A stretch of DNA of 64,000 nt from Kocuria rosea (GTDB lineage Bacteria > Actinomycetota > Actinomycetes > Actinomycetales > Micrococcaceae), in assembly GCF_006094695.1 (NCBI RefSeq), contig NZ_CP035103.1, positions 3,472,001-3,536,000 on the forward strand. The letters are read 5' to 3'. Each line of letters starts with the position of its first letter. Within the stretch, counting starts at the first letter, position 1. The position numbers and the translations under genes were made by a program. Shown here piece by piece: positions 33,779 through 42,491 of the stretch. The notes below the pieces were generated by a model, which ran no database searches, was not told where the DNA came from, and saw only the letters and a program-made list of their open reading frames with translations.

Positions 33779-36178
33779 TCAGTGCACGGGCACCCGCCCG
33801 GCCACCGGGTTCTCCAGGGTCCCGGCGTACTGCAGGGACGCCGCCTGGTCGGTCAGGTCGACCATCTGCAGGGTGTTGAGCAGCTGCAGCCGGTTGAGGC
33901 AGGAGTGCTCGAACCGGGGCGCGAAGAGCGGCACGCGGTCCGCGCCGGCCGGGTCGGCGTCGGCGACGTCCTGGAGGCACCGTGCCGCGAGGTCCCAGAA
34001 CTCGTCCGCGGCCAGCAGCCCGTCGGCCTCGAGCAGGCCCGCGAGGTGCCGCAGCACGCCGTCGAACACGTCCGTGTGCACGGACAGCGCCGCCGTGGCG
34101 GGCGGCACCACGTGGCGGATCCGTTCGAGGCCCTCCGGGAGGGGCCGGTCCGTGACGACGGCGACCTCCTCGCCGATGTCCTTCATGACCGCCCGCCGCG
34201 GGACGTGCCCGTCCAGCACGAGCACGACGTTCTCGCCGTGCGGCATGAACACGAGGTCGTGGGCGAGCAGGCACCGGGCCACCGGGGCGAGGTACACGGC
34301 GAGCAGCCGCCGCACCCACTCCGCGGCGTCCAGCCCGGATGCGCGCACGTGCACGGAGACCAGTGGCGTGCCGCCGGCGTCGACGTGCAGCAGGGACGCG
34401 AGGGTCGCGAGCCGCTCCCCGTCCGCGAGGCGGGGCACGGGGCTCTCCCGCCACAGCGCCGCGAGCATCTTCGTGTGCGGGCCCTCCTCCCCGTGGCCGG
34501 AGGCGGCGGCGCGGTGGTACGCGTCCCCGGTGTAGCCGACCGCGGCCACCTCCCGCAGGACCGAGAACCCGGCCTCCGCGAGCACCGGGTCGGCCGCGAC
34601 GACGTCGGCGACCCAGTCGTTGATCGCGGGGGTGTCGCGCATGTACCGGGGGGAGAGCCCCCGGAGGAAGCCCATGTTCTGCACGGCCAGGGCGGTCTTC
34701 ACGTAGTGCCGGTCGGGACGGGAGACGTTGAAGAACGTGCGGATCGACTGCTGCGCCCGGTGCTCGTCCCCGGTGGTGCCCAGCAGCACGAGGTCCCGGC
34801 GGGCGAGGTCGGGGGCGAACGTCACCGCGATCCGGTGCTCCCACTGGTGGGGGTGCACCGGCAGGGGACGGTAGTCCTCCGGGTCCAGGCCCAGACCGGT
34901 CAGCCGGGCCCGGAAGCGGGACCGCACGGCCGGGTCCAGCTCGCCGGCCCACAGCTGCTCCTCGGTGCGGCCGCGCCCGGTGTCGAGGCGGCTGAGCTCC
35001 CGGCGGACGGCGAGCCACACGAGGCGCACCGGACGGGCGGCCTCGGGGGCGAAGCGGTCGTGCTCGGTGACGCCCATCCCGATCCGGCCGTTGTTGGCCA
35101 CGAAGCCCGGGTGCCCCTCGGTCATCGCCGCCTCGACGTCCTGGAAGCCCGCCTCCGCGAGCGCGGCCGAGGGCCGGGTCCGGTGCACCAGCTTGTACGC
35201 GGCCGAGGCGAGGGTCCCGGCGATCTCCTCGAGGTAGGTCGCCAGCAGGTGCGGGGGGATGCCGAGCGCGGGGGCCAGCTCCGTGACCAGCGCCTGGGCG
35301 TCCGGCTCGGCGTCCGCGCCGTCCACGGAACGGCGCAGCGAGCCCTCGTCCAGCACCCAGTGCTCCAGGGCGGTGCGCCGGGCGCGGAACCGGTAGCGGA
35401 CCCGGTCCCCGCCGGTGCGGACCTCGTAGAGCCCCTCCCCCACGGGCTCGGGGGCGATCAGCCGTTCGTGGGCGAACTCGGCCAGGGCCTTGCAGCACAG
35501 GTGGCGGTGGGCGATCCGCATCGGGTGCAGGCCGAGGTGGGCGGGCCCGTCGTCGGCCTCCTCCCCGGGGACCACGGCCGGGACCACGGCCGGGACCACG
35601 GCGGCCGCGGGGCCCAGCTCGGAGGCCGCGAACCCCTCGGGGGTGCACGTGCTGAGCAGGGCGGTCTTGCCCGGCAGCTCGAGCGGGCCGTGGACCTCGA
35701 AGCCGGCGCGGGCGTTGAGCCGGTGGACGGCGGTGTTGCGGACGTCGGGCTCGACGACGACGCGCCGGGCCCCGCGCGCCTCGAAGAGCCAGCGCAGCGT
35801 GGCGGCCATGAGGGCGGCGCTCGTGCCCGGCACGGGGGTCCGTGCGGGGGCGAGGAGCAGGTGCATCCCCACGTCGCCGGGCCGGTGCGCGTAGTGGCCG
35901 GGGAGGAGCACCGCGCCGGGGTCGTAGGTCTCGACGAGCCCGAGCGGGACCCCGTCGAGGCGGGCCAGCCACGCGTCGCAGTGCGGGTCCTCGGCGACGG
36001 CTGCGAAGGTGCGCCGGACGCGCTCGGGGTCGGCGTCGAGCAGGTCCCAGAACCGGGACCGGGAGTGGGTGAGCCAGGCGTGCAGGAGCTCGACGGTGGT
36101 CGCGTCCGGGACGAGCGGCTCGAGGGTCAGGACGCCGCCGGGGGTGGCGAGACGGGCGGGCGCGGGGCGGGCGGTCAT
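33779..36178 (-). CDS. Fused acyltransferase-NIS siderophore synthetase (DesC-DesD fusion)
   Basis: A 799-residue two-domain enzyme. Residues about 15-185 are a GNAT-type acyltransferase (DVGMHLLLAPARTPVPGTSA, VVVEPDVRNTAVHRLNARAG), the DesC role of acylating N-hydroxy-cadaverine. Residues about 215-795 are an IucA/IucC synthetase (DesD role), with HPMRIAHRHLCCKALAEFAH, ATP-site SIRTFFNVSRPDRHYVKTAL, HPHQWEH, MPHGENVVLVLDG and MKDIGEEVAVV. Together they should join succinyl-hydroxycadaverine units into a desferrioxamine-type macrocycle. In Streptomyces these are separate proteins. The joint contains a PAVV repeat encoded by a 12-bp tandem repeat. ATG overlaps the upstream stop by 4 bp. Confidence 0.9.
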   Translation of the reverse strand: MTARPAPARLATPGGVLTLEPLVPDATTVELLHAWLTHSRSRFWDLLDADPERVRRTFAAVAEDPHCDAWLARLDGVPLGLVETYDPGAVLLPGHYAHRPGDVGMHLLLAPARTPVPGTSAALMAATLRWLFEARGARRVVVEPDVRNTAVHRLNARAGFEVHGPLELPGKTALLSTCTPEGFAASELGPAAAVVPAVVPAVVPGEEADDGPAHLGLHPMRIAHRHLCCKALAEFAHERLIAPEPVGEGLYEVRTGGDRVRYRFRARRTALEHWVLDEGSLRRSVDGADAEPDAQALVTELAPALGIPPHLLATYLEEIAGTLASAAYKLVHRTRPSAALAEAGFQDVEAAMTEGHPGFVANNGRIGMGVTEHDRFAPEAARPVRLVWLAVRRELSRLDTGRGRTEEQLWAGELDPAVRSRFRARLTGLGLDPEDYRPLPVHPHQWEHRIAVTFAPDLARRDLVLLGTTGDEHRAQQSIRTFFNVSRPDRHYVKTALAVQNMGFLRGLSPRYMRDTPAINDWVADVVAADPVLAEAGFSVLREVAAVGYTGDAYHRAAASGHGEEGPHTKMLAALWRESPVPRLADGERLATLASLLHVDAGGTPLVSVHVRASGLDAAEWVRRLLAVYLAPVARCLLAHDLVFMPHGENVVLVLDGHVPRRAVMKDIGEEVAVVTDRPLPEGLERIRHVVPPATAALSVHTDVFDGVLRHLAGLLEADGLLAADEFWDLAARCLQDVADADPAGADRVPLFAPRFEHSCLNRLQLLNTLQMVDLTDQAASLQYAGTLENPVAGRVPVH
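35568..35602. repeat. 12-bp tandem repeat in the fusion linker
   Basis: Three copies of gggaccacggcc (35568, 35580, 35592), the last diverging at its end. In the gene frame each unit encodes PAVV, lengthening the linker between the acyltransferase and synthetase domains. Confidence 0.8.
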
Positions 36179-37521
36179 GCGGTCTCCTGGGGGATGTCGC
36201 GGGGGACGTCACGGGGGACGTCCTGGGCGGCGCCCCGGGGGACGCCGAAGGTCTGGAAGGCGATGGCGGGCTCGACCGGGTAGACCTCCCGGCCCGTGAC
36301 GGCCCGGAGGATGACGCTGTTGCGGTAGGCGCCCATGCCGAGGTCGGGGGAGGTCAGGCCGTGGGTGTGCACCTCGGCGTTCTGCACCCAGATCCGGGAG
36401 CGCTCGTGGTCGACCGCGTAGTCGCGGGAGACGTCGTAGCGGCCGGCGGGGTCCCACGCGATGTCGTCGAGGACCGGGGCCAGGAAGCCGGGCACCTCGG
36501 CGCGGTATCCGGTGGCCAGCACCAGGGCGCCGGTGGGGTGCCGCCAGCCGCGCTCGAGCTCGTCGTCGTGCAGGGCCAGGACCAGGTCGCGGCCGTCCTG
36601 CTCGACACCCGTGAGGGTGGTGCTCGTGGTCAGCAGGCCGGCGGGGTGCCCGTGCACCGAGCGGCGGTAGAGCAGCTCGTGGATGTCGTTCACCAGCTCC
36701 GCGCTGATCCCCTTGTAGAGGCTGGCGTGCTCGCGGTTGAGCCGGTCCCGCCGGTCCGCGCCGAGGCCGTGGAAGTGGTCCACGTACTCGGGGGAGGTCA
36801 GCTCGAGGGTGAGCTTCGTGTACTCCATGGGGAAGAACCGCGGGGAGCGGGTGATCCAGTCCACCCGCGGGCCGTCGGCGCCGGAGCGCTCGAGCAGGTC
36901 GCGGTAGACCTCGGCGGCGGACTGGCCGCTGCCGAGCACGGTGACGCTCCCCCGCCCGAGCAGCTCCTCGCGCCGGGGCAGGTAGTCGCTGGTGTGCAGG
37001 ACGGTGCCGGCGGCGGGGTCCACGCCCGCGGGCACTGCGGGCACCGTGCCGACGCCGAGGACCAGCCGGCGGGTCCGCCACTGCTCCGTCCCGGCGGCCG
37101 TCCGGGCCGTGACCACGTAGGCGTCGTCGGCGGGGTCGCGCTCGACGCCGACGACCTCCCGGCCCCAGCGCAGGCTGCCGAGCTGCTCGCTCGCCCACCG
37201 GCAGTAGGCGCTGTACTCGGCGCGCAGCGGGTTGAAGTCCTCCCGGATGTAGAACGGGTACAGCCGTCCGGTCCGCTTGAGGTAGTGGAGGAAGGAGTAG
37301 GGGGAGGTGGGGTCGGCCAGGGTGACGAGGTCGGCGAGGAACGGGACCTGGATCGTGGCGTCCTCGAGCATCAGCCCGGGGTGCCAGTCGAAGGCGTCCT
37401 TCGCGTCGAGGAACACCGCGTCGAGGTCCTCCAGCGGTGCGGCGAGGCAGGCCAGGCCCAGGTTGAAGGGGCCGATCCCGATGCCCAGCAGGTCGTGGAC
37501 GTGCCCGTTCGCGGGGGCCAT
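36175..37521 (-). CDS. Lysine/cadaverine N-monooxygenase (DesB/IucD-like)
   Basis: A 448-residue flavin-dependent N-hydroxylase. The FAD motif is LLGIGIGPFNLGLACLA at residues 11-27, the NADPH motif VTVLGSGQSAAEVYRDLL in the middle, and the family LATGYR motif near residue 350. FLADLVTLADPTSPYSFLHY and FNPLRAEYSAYCRWA are typical of IucD/PvdA/DesB. In this operon the substrate is most likely cadaverine, made by the upstream decarboxylase. Start and stop overlap neighbours by 1 and 4 bp. The C-terminus DVPRDVPRDIPQETA comes from a local 12-bp repeat. Confidence 0.92.
   Translation of the reverse strand: MAPANGHVHDLLGIGIGPFNLGLACLAAPLEDLDAVFLDAKDAFDWHPGLMLEDATIQVPFLADLVTLADPTSPYSFLHYLKRTGRLYPFYIREDFNPLRAEYSAYCRWASEQLGSLRWGREVVGVERDPADDAYVVTARTAAGTEQWRTRRLVLGVGTVPAVPAGVDPAAGTVLHTSDYLPRREELLGRGSVTVLGSGQSAAEVYRDLLERSGADGPRVDWITRSPRFFPMEYTKLTLELTSPEYVDHFHGLGADRRDRLNREHASLYKGISAELVNDIHELLYRRSVHGHPAGLLTTSTTLTGVEQDGRDLVLALHDDELERGWRHPTGALVLATGYRAEVPGFLAPVLDDIAWDPAGRYDVSRDYAVDHERSRIWVQNAEVHTHGLTSPDLGMGAYRNSVILRAVTGREVYPVEPAIAFQTFGVPRGAAQDVPRDVPRDIPQETA
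36189..36224. repeat. 12-bp tandem repeat at the end of the monooxygenase gene
   Basis: Three near-identical units, gggggatgtcgc, gggggacgtcac and gggggacgtcct, encode the DIPQ/DVPR tail of the N-monooxygenase 11 bp before the next start codon. Confidence 0.78.
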
Positions 37522-38990
37522 CAGCGGGCCCCCGCCGCGGCCTCGAGCGGGCGGGGCGCGGCACCGCGGGCGGCGGCCCGGACGAGGTCCAGCACGCCCC
37601 GGACGTCCTCGGTGGTCGTCGCCGGGTTGAGGAGCGTGAGCTTCAGGCACCGGCGGCCGTCGAGGACGGTCGAGGCGACCGCAGCGCGGCCGGAGTCGAA
37701 CAGCGCGCTCCGCACGGTCTCCACGAGCCGGTCCGCGGCGTCGTCGTCGGCGTCCGGGGACCGGTGCCGGAACAGGACGGTCGAGAGCACGGGCTCGGCC
37801 ACCAGCTCCAGGTCGGGGGTCTCGTCCACGATCCGGCCCGCCTCCTGGGCGAGCTCCAGCACCCGGTCGAGGGCGCGGCCGATCCCCTCGGCGCCGACGG
37901 TGCGCAGGGTCATCCACAGCTTCAGGGCGTCGAAGCGGCGGGTGGTCTGCAGGGACTTGTCCACGAGGTTGGGCCGCACCGCGTGCCGGGGGTTCAGGTA
38001 CTCGGCGCTCCACGTGGAGAAGCGCAGGCTCCGCCCCTCCCGCAGCAGCAGGGCGGAGGCGGCGACCGGCTGGAACCAGGACTTGTGGAAGTCCACGGTG
38101 ACGGAGTCCGCCCGTTCGATCCCGTCCAGCCGGTGGCGGTGGGCGGGCGAGACGAGCAGGCCGCCGCCGTAGGCGGCGTCGACGTGCAGCCAGACGCCGT
38201 GGGCGGAGCACGCCCGGGCGACGTCGGCCAGGGGGTCGATCGCCCCGAGGTCCGTGGTGCCGGCCGTGGCCACGACCGCGGCGACCTCCGCGCCGGACGC
38301 GGCGACCTCGTGCAGGACGCGCTCGAGGGCGACCGGGTCCAGGGCTCCGCCCCGCGCGGCGGGCACGGGCACGACCGCGTCCGCGGACAGGCCCAGCAGG
38401 TGCGCCGCCTTCGCGATGCTGAAGTGGGCGTGCTCCCCCGCCACGATCCGCAGCCGCCCGAGCCGCTCCCCGCGGGACGCCGGGTGCGCCCGGGACAGGC
38501 GCTCCTCCCGGGCCGTGAACAGCGCCTGGAGGTTGGACTGGGTGCCGCCGGTGGTGAACACGCCGTCCGGCTCGCCCGCGGCGGGGAAGCCGATCCGCGC
38601 GGCGGTCCAGTCCACGATCCGCTGCTCGACCAGGGTGGCGGTGGTGCTCTGGTCCCAGGTCTCGACCGCCGTGTTCACCGCGGCGGTGAGCGCCTCGGCG
38701 GCCACCGCCGGGATGGCCACGGGACAGTTGAGGTGGGCCATGTAGCCCGGGGCGTGGAAGTGCACGGCGTGGTCGAGGTAGAGCCGCCGGGTCTCCTCGA
38801 CCACGGCGCCGAGGTCCCCGAGGGGCCGCTCGAGGTCCACCGCGGCGACCAGCTCCTCGAGCTCCTCGGGCGTGGCGGCGGAGCGGGGGCTCCGGGCGCC
38901 GGCGAGGTGGACGGCGAGCACGTCGACGGTCTCGTGCAGGGCGCGGGCGTACTGCGCCGGGGTGTCGTGGGTCAGCAGGAAGTCGTGCAT
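37521..38990 (-). CDS. PLP-dependent decarboxylase (DesA-like lysine decarboxylase)
   Basis: A 489-residue group II decarboxylase. The PLP lysine lies in SVTVDFHKSWFQP; upstream are the conserved HFHAPGYMAHLNCPV, GVFTTGGTQSNLQALFTAR, AGEHAHFSIAKAAHLLG and WLHVDAAYGGG. In siderophore operons this enzyme (DesA) converts lysine to cadaverine, the backbone diamine of desferrioxamines. I choose ATG 38990, with GAGGAG 4 to 9 bases upstream; a longer in-frame start would run through the iron box. It is the first gene of the synthesis operon. An ornithine or diaminobutyrate decarboxylase is less likely given the company. Confidence 0.92.
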   Translation of the reverse strand: MHDFLLTHDTPAQYARALHETVDVLAVHLAGARSPRSAATPEELEELVAAVDLERPLGDLGAVVEETRRLYLDHAVHFHAPGYMAHLNCPVAIPAVAAEALTAAVNTAVETWDQSTTATLVEQRIVDWTAARIGFPAAGEPDGVFTTGGTQSNLQALFTAREERLSRAHPASRGERLGRLRIVAGEHAHFSIAKAAHLLGLSADAVVPVPAARGGALDPVALERVLHEVAASGAEVAAVVATAGTTDLGAIDPLADVARACSAHGVWLHVDAAYGGGLLVSPAHRHRLDGIERADSVTVDFHKSWFQPVAASALLLREGRSLRFSTWSAEYLNPRHAVRPNLVDKSLQTTRRFDALKLWMTLRTVGAEGIGRALDRVLELAQEAGRIVDETPDLELVAEPVLSTVLFRHRSPDADDDAADRLVETVRSALFDSGRAAVASTVLDGRRCLKLTLLNPATTTEDVRGVLDLVRAAARGAAPRPLEAAAGAR

Positions 38991-39037
38991 GGGCTCCTCG
39001 CAGGGGGTGGACGGGGCCGCTCGGGCCCCTCGTGGAG

Positions 39038-39056
39038 TTAGGCAAGGCATACCTAA
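39038..39056 (-). promoter_or_regulatory. DtxR/IdeR iron box for siderophore synthesis
   Basis: ttaggcaaggcatacctaa fits the 19-bp TTAGG-N9-CCTAA inverted repeat bound by iron-loaded DtxR/IdeR. It is 48 bp upstream of the decarboxylase start, so iron should repress the synthesis operon. Confidence 0.85.
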
Positions 39057-39136
39057 CCACATCGGCGGAGCGATTACATCATGCTCGTGTTGCGTATTCG
39101 CCGGATCACGCCCTAGGGTGATCCCTGTCTTCCGGG

Positions 39137-39155
39137 TTAGGCAACCCTTGCCTCA
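39137..39155 (+). promoter_or_regulatory. DtxR/IdeR iron box for siderophore uptake
   Basis: ttaggcaacccttgcctca has the TTAGGCAA-N3-TTGCCT core with one arm ending TCA rather than TAA. It lies 48 bp before the binding-protein start, giving each divergent operon its own box about 100 bp apart. Confidence 0.82.
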
Positions 39156-39203
39156 CCTCGCGTCCCACCGACGGTTCCGCCGTCGACGTCCGAAAGGGTG
39201 GCC

Positions 39204-40310
39204 GTGGCCTCTCTGCTCCCCCGCGCTCCGCGCCCGCTGTCCCCTGCTCCGTCCGCCGTGCGCCGCCGCGTCCTCGCCCCGGCCGCCGTGCTGGCCGCGG
39301 GGGCCCTGGTCCTGACCGGGTGCTCCACCGGCCCGGCGGCCGGGGAGTCCGGGAGCGGGTCCGCGTCCGCGGAGGGCGCCACCGGCGAGTTCCCGCGCAC
39401 CGTGGAGCACGCCTTCGGCGAGACGACGATCGAGGAGGCCCCCGAGCGCGTGGCCACGGTGTCCTGGGTCAACCACGACGTCGCCACCGCCCTCGGCGTG
39501 GTCCCGGTCGGGGTGCCCGCCCTGGACTTCGGCGCCAACGAGAACGGCTCCACGGACTGGTTCGACGCCGCGCTCGAGGAGTCCGGCGCCGAGGCCCCGG
39601 AGACCTACGCCGAGACGGACGGCATCAACTTCGAGGCGATCGCCGCGCTCCAGCCGGACGTCATCCTGGGCGCCTACTCCGGGCTGACGCAGGAGGACTA
39701 CGACAAGCTCTCCGAGATCGCACCCGTCGTCGGCTTCCCCGAGGACGCCGTGGCCTACGGGACGTCCTGGCAGGACTCCACGGAGCTCATCGGCCAGGCC
39801 CTGGGCCGGGAGGAGCGGGCCGCCGAGGTCGTGGCGGACGTCGAGCAGCAGCTCGAGGACGCCGCCGCCGAGCACCCGGAGCTCGAGGGCACGTCCTTCG
39901 TGTACGGCACGCTCGACCCGTCCGCGGCCGACCAGATCTTCGCCTACACCGCGGTGGACAACCGCCCCAAGTTCCTCGAGTCCCTCGGCATGGTCCAGTC
40001 CGAGGCGGTCGCGGAGGCCGCCGAGGGCAAGGAGGACGAGTTCTTCGTCACCTGGTCCCCGGAGCGCGCCGACGAGCTGACCTCCGACGTCTTCGTCAGC
40101 TGGGCCGAGGACGACAGCGTGCGCGAGGCCATCGAGAAGGACCCCCTGCTCAGCCGCGTCCCCGCGGTCGAGAACGACGCCCTGGTGCTCCAGAGCGACC
40201 AGCAGGAGGTGCTCTCGGTCTCGGCGGCCTCCCCGCTGAGCATCCCGTGGGCGCTCGAGAACGTGCTGCCGGACATCGCCGAGGCCGCCGCGTCCGCCGG
40301 CGGTCGGTGA
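39204..40310 (+). CDS. Ferric-siderophore substrate-binding lipoprotein
   Basis: A 368-residue FecB/FepB-type binding protein. The export signal is followed by the lipobox LVLTGCS (Cys near residue 40). The periplasmic-binding-protein-2 fold includes AFGETTIEEAPERVATVSWV, LQPDVILGAYSGLTQEDYDK, the helical backbone AYGTSWQDSTELIGQALGRE and WALENVLPDIAEA. GTG at 39204 has GAAAGG 6 to 11 bases before it; a GTG two codons upstream is possible. It should capture the desferrioxamine-type ferric complex outside the cell for the FecCD permeases that follow 13 bp downstream. Confidence 0.93.
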   Translation: MASLLPRAPRPLSPAPSAVRRRVLAPAAVLAAGALVLTGCSTGPAAGESGSGSASAEGATGEFPRTVEHAFGETTIEEAPERVATVSWVNHDVATALGVVPVGVPALDFGANENGSTDWFDAALEESGAEAPETYAETDGINFEAIAALQPDVILGAYSGLTQEDYDKLSEIAPVVGFPEDAVAYGTSWQDSTELIGQALGREERAAEVVADVEQQLEDAAAEHPELEGTSFVYGTLDPSAADQIFAYTAVDNRPKFLESLGMVQSEAVAEAAEGKEDEFFVTWSPERADELTSDVFVSWAEDDSVREAIEKDPLLSRVPAVENDALVLQSDQQEVLSVSAASPLSIPWALENVLPDIAEAAASAGGR

Positions 40311-40323
40311 GACCCCGGTCCCG

Positions 40324-41415
40324 GTGAGCAGCACGAGCACGGTCTCCCCCGCCCGGGCCACCCGGCAGGCCCCCGGCACCGCGCAGCGGCGCCGGGGCCT
40401 CGCCCTGTCCGCGGCCGTGCTGCTGCTGGTCCTCGCCGCCGCGGCCTCCCTGTTCTGGGGAGCCCGCTCGGTGGACCCGGCCACCGTGGTCGCCGTGCTC
40501 ACCGGGCTGCCCGCCGACCTTCTGGAGGGCGGCTGGGCGCAGGTCTCCGCCGGCCTGGGCATCGACGCCGCCGTGGTGCAGAGCAGGATCCCCCGGACCC
40601 TGACCGCGGTGCTCGCGGGGGCGGCCCTGGCCGTGGCCGGCGCCGGCATGCAGGGGGTCAGCCGCAACCCGCTGGGCGACCCGGGGCTGCTCGGGCTGAC
40701 CGCCGGCGCGGCGTGCGCCGTGGTCCTTGGGATCGGCTGGCTCGGCCTCGTGGCCACGTGGCAGCTCACCGCCCTGGCCCTCGCCGGCTCGGCCGTGGCC
40801 GCGGTGCTCGTCTTCGGCTCCTCCCGGCTCGGCGGCGGCGCCCCGACCCCCGCGGGCCTGGTCCTCTCCGGCGCGGCCGTGAACGCCGGCTTCACCGCGC
40901 TGACCTCCTCCGTGGTGCTGATGCTGCCCGCGGTCCTGGACCGCTTCCGGTTCTGGAGCATCGGCTCGGTCGCCCGCGCCGAGACCACGGACCTCGCCGC
41001 CGTGGCGCCGCTCGTGCTGCTCGGCGTGCTCCTCGTGCTCGGCGGCTCCTCGGGGCTCAACGCCATGGCCCTGGGCGACGAGCTCGCCCACGGGCTGGGC
41101 GTGGACCTGGGCGTGCAGCGCGTCCTCGTCTTCGTGGGCGTGGTCCTGCTCTCCGGCTCGGCCACGGCGCTCGCGGGCCCCATCGCCTTCGTGGGTCTGC
41201 TCGTGCCCCACGCCGTGCGCCGCCTCCTCGGCGGCGACTACCGCTGGATCGTCCTGTTCAGCGTGGTCCTGGGCCCCGTGCTGCTCCTCTCGGCCGACGT
41301 CCTGGGCCGGGTGCTGACCCCGCCGCAGGAGATCCACGTGGGCGTCACCACCGTGGTGCTGGGCGTGCCCGTGCTGCTGGCGCTGCTGCGCCGGGGCCGG
41401 AGCGTGACGCTGTGA
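40324..41415 (+). CDS. Iron-siderophore ABC permease (FecCD family)
   Basis: A 363-residue permease with about nine to ten helices. Family motifs are IPRTLTAVLAGAALAVAGAG, MQGVSRNPLGDPGLLGLTAG and AGPIAFVGLLVPHAVRRLLGG. GTG start. It partners with the following permease to form a heterodimeric channel for the ferric siderophore. Its stop overlaps the next GTG by 4 bp. Confidence 0.94.
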   Translation: MSSTSTVSPARATRQAPGTAQRRRGLALSAAVLLLVLAAAASLFWGARSVDPATVVAVLTGLPADLLEGGWAQVSAGLGIDAAVVQSRIPRTLTAVLAGAALAVAGAGMQGVSRNPLGDPGLLGLTAGAACAVVLGIGWLGLVATWQLTALALAGSAVAAVLVFGSSRLGGGAPTPAGLVLSGAAVNAGFTALTSSVVLMLPAVLDRFRFWSIGSVARAETTDLAAVAPLVLLGVLLVLGGSSGLNAMALGDELAHGLGVDLGVQRVLVFVGVVLLSGSATALAGPIAFVGLLVPHAVRRLLGGDYRWIVLFSVVLGPVLLLSADVLGRVLTPPQEIHVGVTTVVLGVPVLLALLRRGRSVTL

Positions 41416-42491
41416 CCGGCGCCGTGCTCACCCCCGCGCCCGCCGCCCCCGCGGAGCCCGGCGCCGCCGAGCTCGTCCGGGGCGTCCGCCGCGACCGGAC
41501 CCGCCGCACCCGCCGGGCGGTCGCCCTGCTGGCCCTGGCGCTGCTCGCGGCCCTGGCCGTGCGCGTGCTGCTCGGGCGCTACACCGTGACGGTCCCCGAC
41601 TTCTTCGCGATCCTCGCCGGGGAGCAGATCCCCGGGGCGAGCTTCATCGTGCTGCAGGAGAAGCTGCCGCGCGCCGTGCTGGGCGCGCTCGCCGGGACCG
41701 CCCTCGGCTGCTCCGGCGCCCTGTTCCGCCGGGTGCTCCGAAATCCCCTGGCCAGCCCCGACATCCTGGGCATCACCTACGGCGCCGCGGCGGGAGCCGT
41801 GGCCGGCACCGCGCTGTGGGGTCTGCGGGGCACGGCCGTGTCCTGGACCGCCCTGGCCGGGGCGCTGCTCGCCGCGGCCCTCATCGCCACCGCCTCGGTG
41901 CGGCTGCGCACCGGGGGGATCGTGGGCGAGCGCTTCCTGCTCGCCGGCATCGGCGTGGCCGCGCTCGCCCAGGCCCTCACCGCGGCCCTGCTGGCACGGC
42001 TGTCCCTGAACTCCGCCCAGGACGCCGCCCTCTGGACCGCGGGCTCCCTCAACGCCGCCACGTGGGACCGGATCACGGTCCTCGGGGCGTGCCTGCTGCT
42101 GGCCGTGCCCGCGGCCGTGGCCGTGCACCGCGCGCTCGAGCCCGCCGAGCTCGGCCCGGAGCTGGCGGCCGGGCTCGGGGCGCGCCCGGCGCGCAGCCGG
42201 GCCCTCGCCCTGGGCCTGGGCGTGCTGCTGGCCGCCGTGGCCACGGCCTCGACCGGCCCGCTCGCCTTCGTGGCGCTCATGTCCACCCCGGTGGCCACCG
42301 CCCTGACCCGCGGGCGGACCTCGATCGTGGCGTGCGCCCTCGTGGGCGCCGTGGTCGTGGTGGTCGCCGACGCCGTCGGCGCGGGCCTGGTGGCGCAGGT
42401 GCAGCTGCCGGCCGGTGTGGTCACGGGCGCCGTGGGCGCCCCCGTGATGCTGTGGCTGCTCGTGCGGCAGCGGAGAGGAGCCCTGGCATGA
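41412..42491 (+). CDS. Iron-siderophore ABC permease (FecCD family), second subunit
   Basis: A 359-residue permease. Conserved segments: LPRAVLGALAGTALGCSGAL, FRRVLRNPLASPDILGITYG and STGPLAFVALMSTPVATALT, where the usual proline-histidine of the last motif (VPH) is replaced by STP. The N-terminal 40 residues are polar with an Arg-rich segment (RRDRTRRTRR). Starts GTG overlapping the previous stop; ends overlapping the ATPase start. It completes the membrane pore. Confidence 0.93.
   Translation: MTGAVLTPAPAAPAEPGAAELVRGVRRDRTRRTRRAVALLALALLAALAVRVLLGRYTVTVPDFFAILAGEQIPGASFIVLQEKLPRAVLGALAGTALGCSGALFRRVLRNPLASPDILGITYGAAAGAVAGTALWGLRGTAVSWTALAGALLAAALIATASVRLRTGGIVGERFLLAGIGVAALAQALTAALLARLSLNSAQDAALWTAGSLNAATWDRITVLGACLLLAVPAAVAVHRALEPAELGPELAAGLGARPARSRALALGLGVLLAAVATASTGPLAFVALMSTPVATALTRGRTSIVACALVGAVVVVVADAVGAGLVAQVQLPAGVVTGAVGAPVMLWLLVRQRRGALA

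Noticed and set aside
39198..39206. Alternative GTG start two codons upstream for the siderophore-binding protein
   Set aside because: It leaves the GAAAGG site directly abutting the start codon; the GTG at 39204 has better spacing. The difference is two residues.
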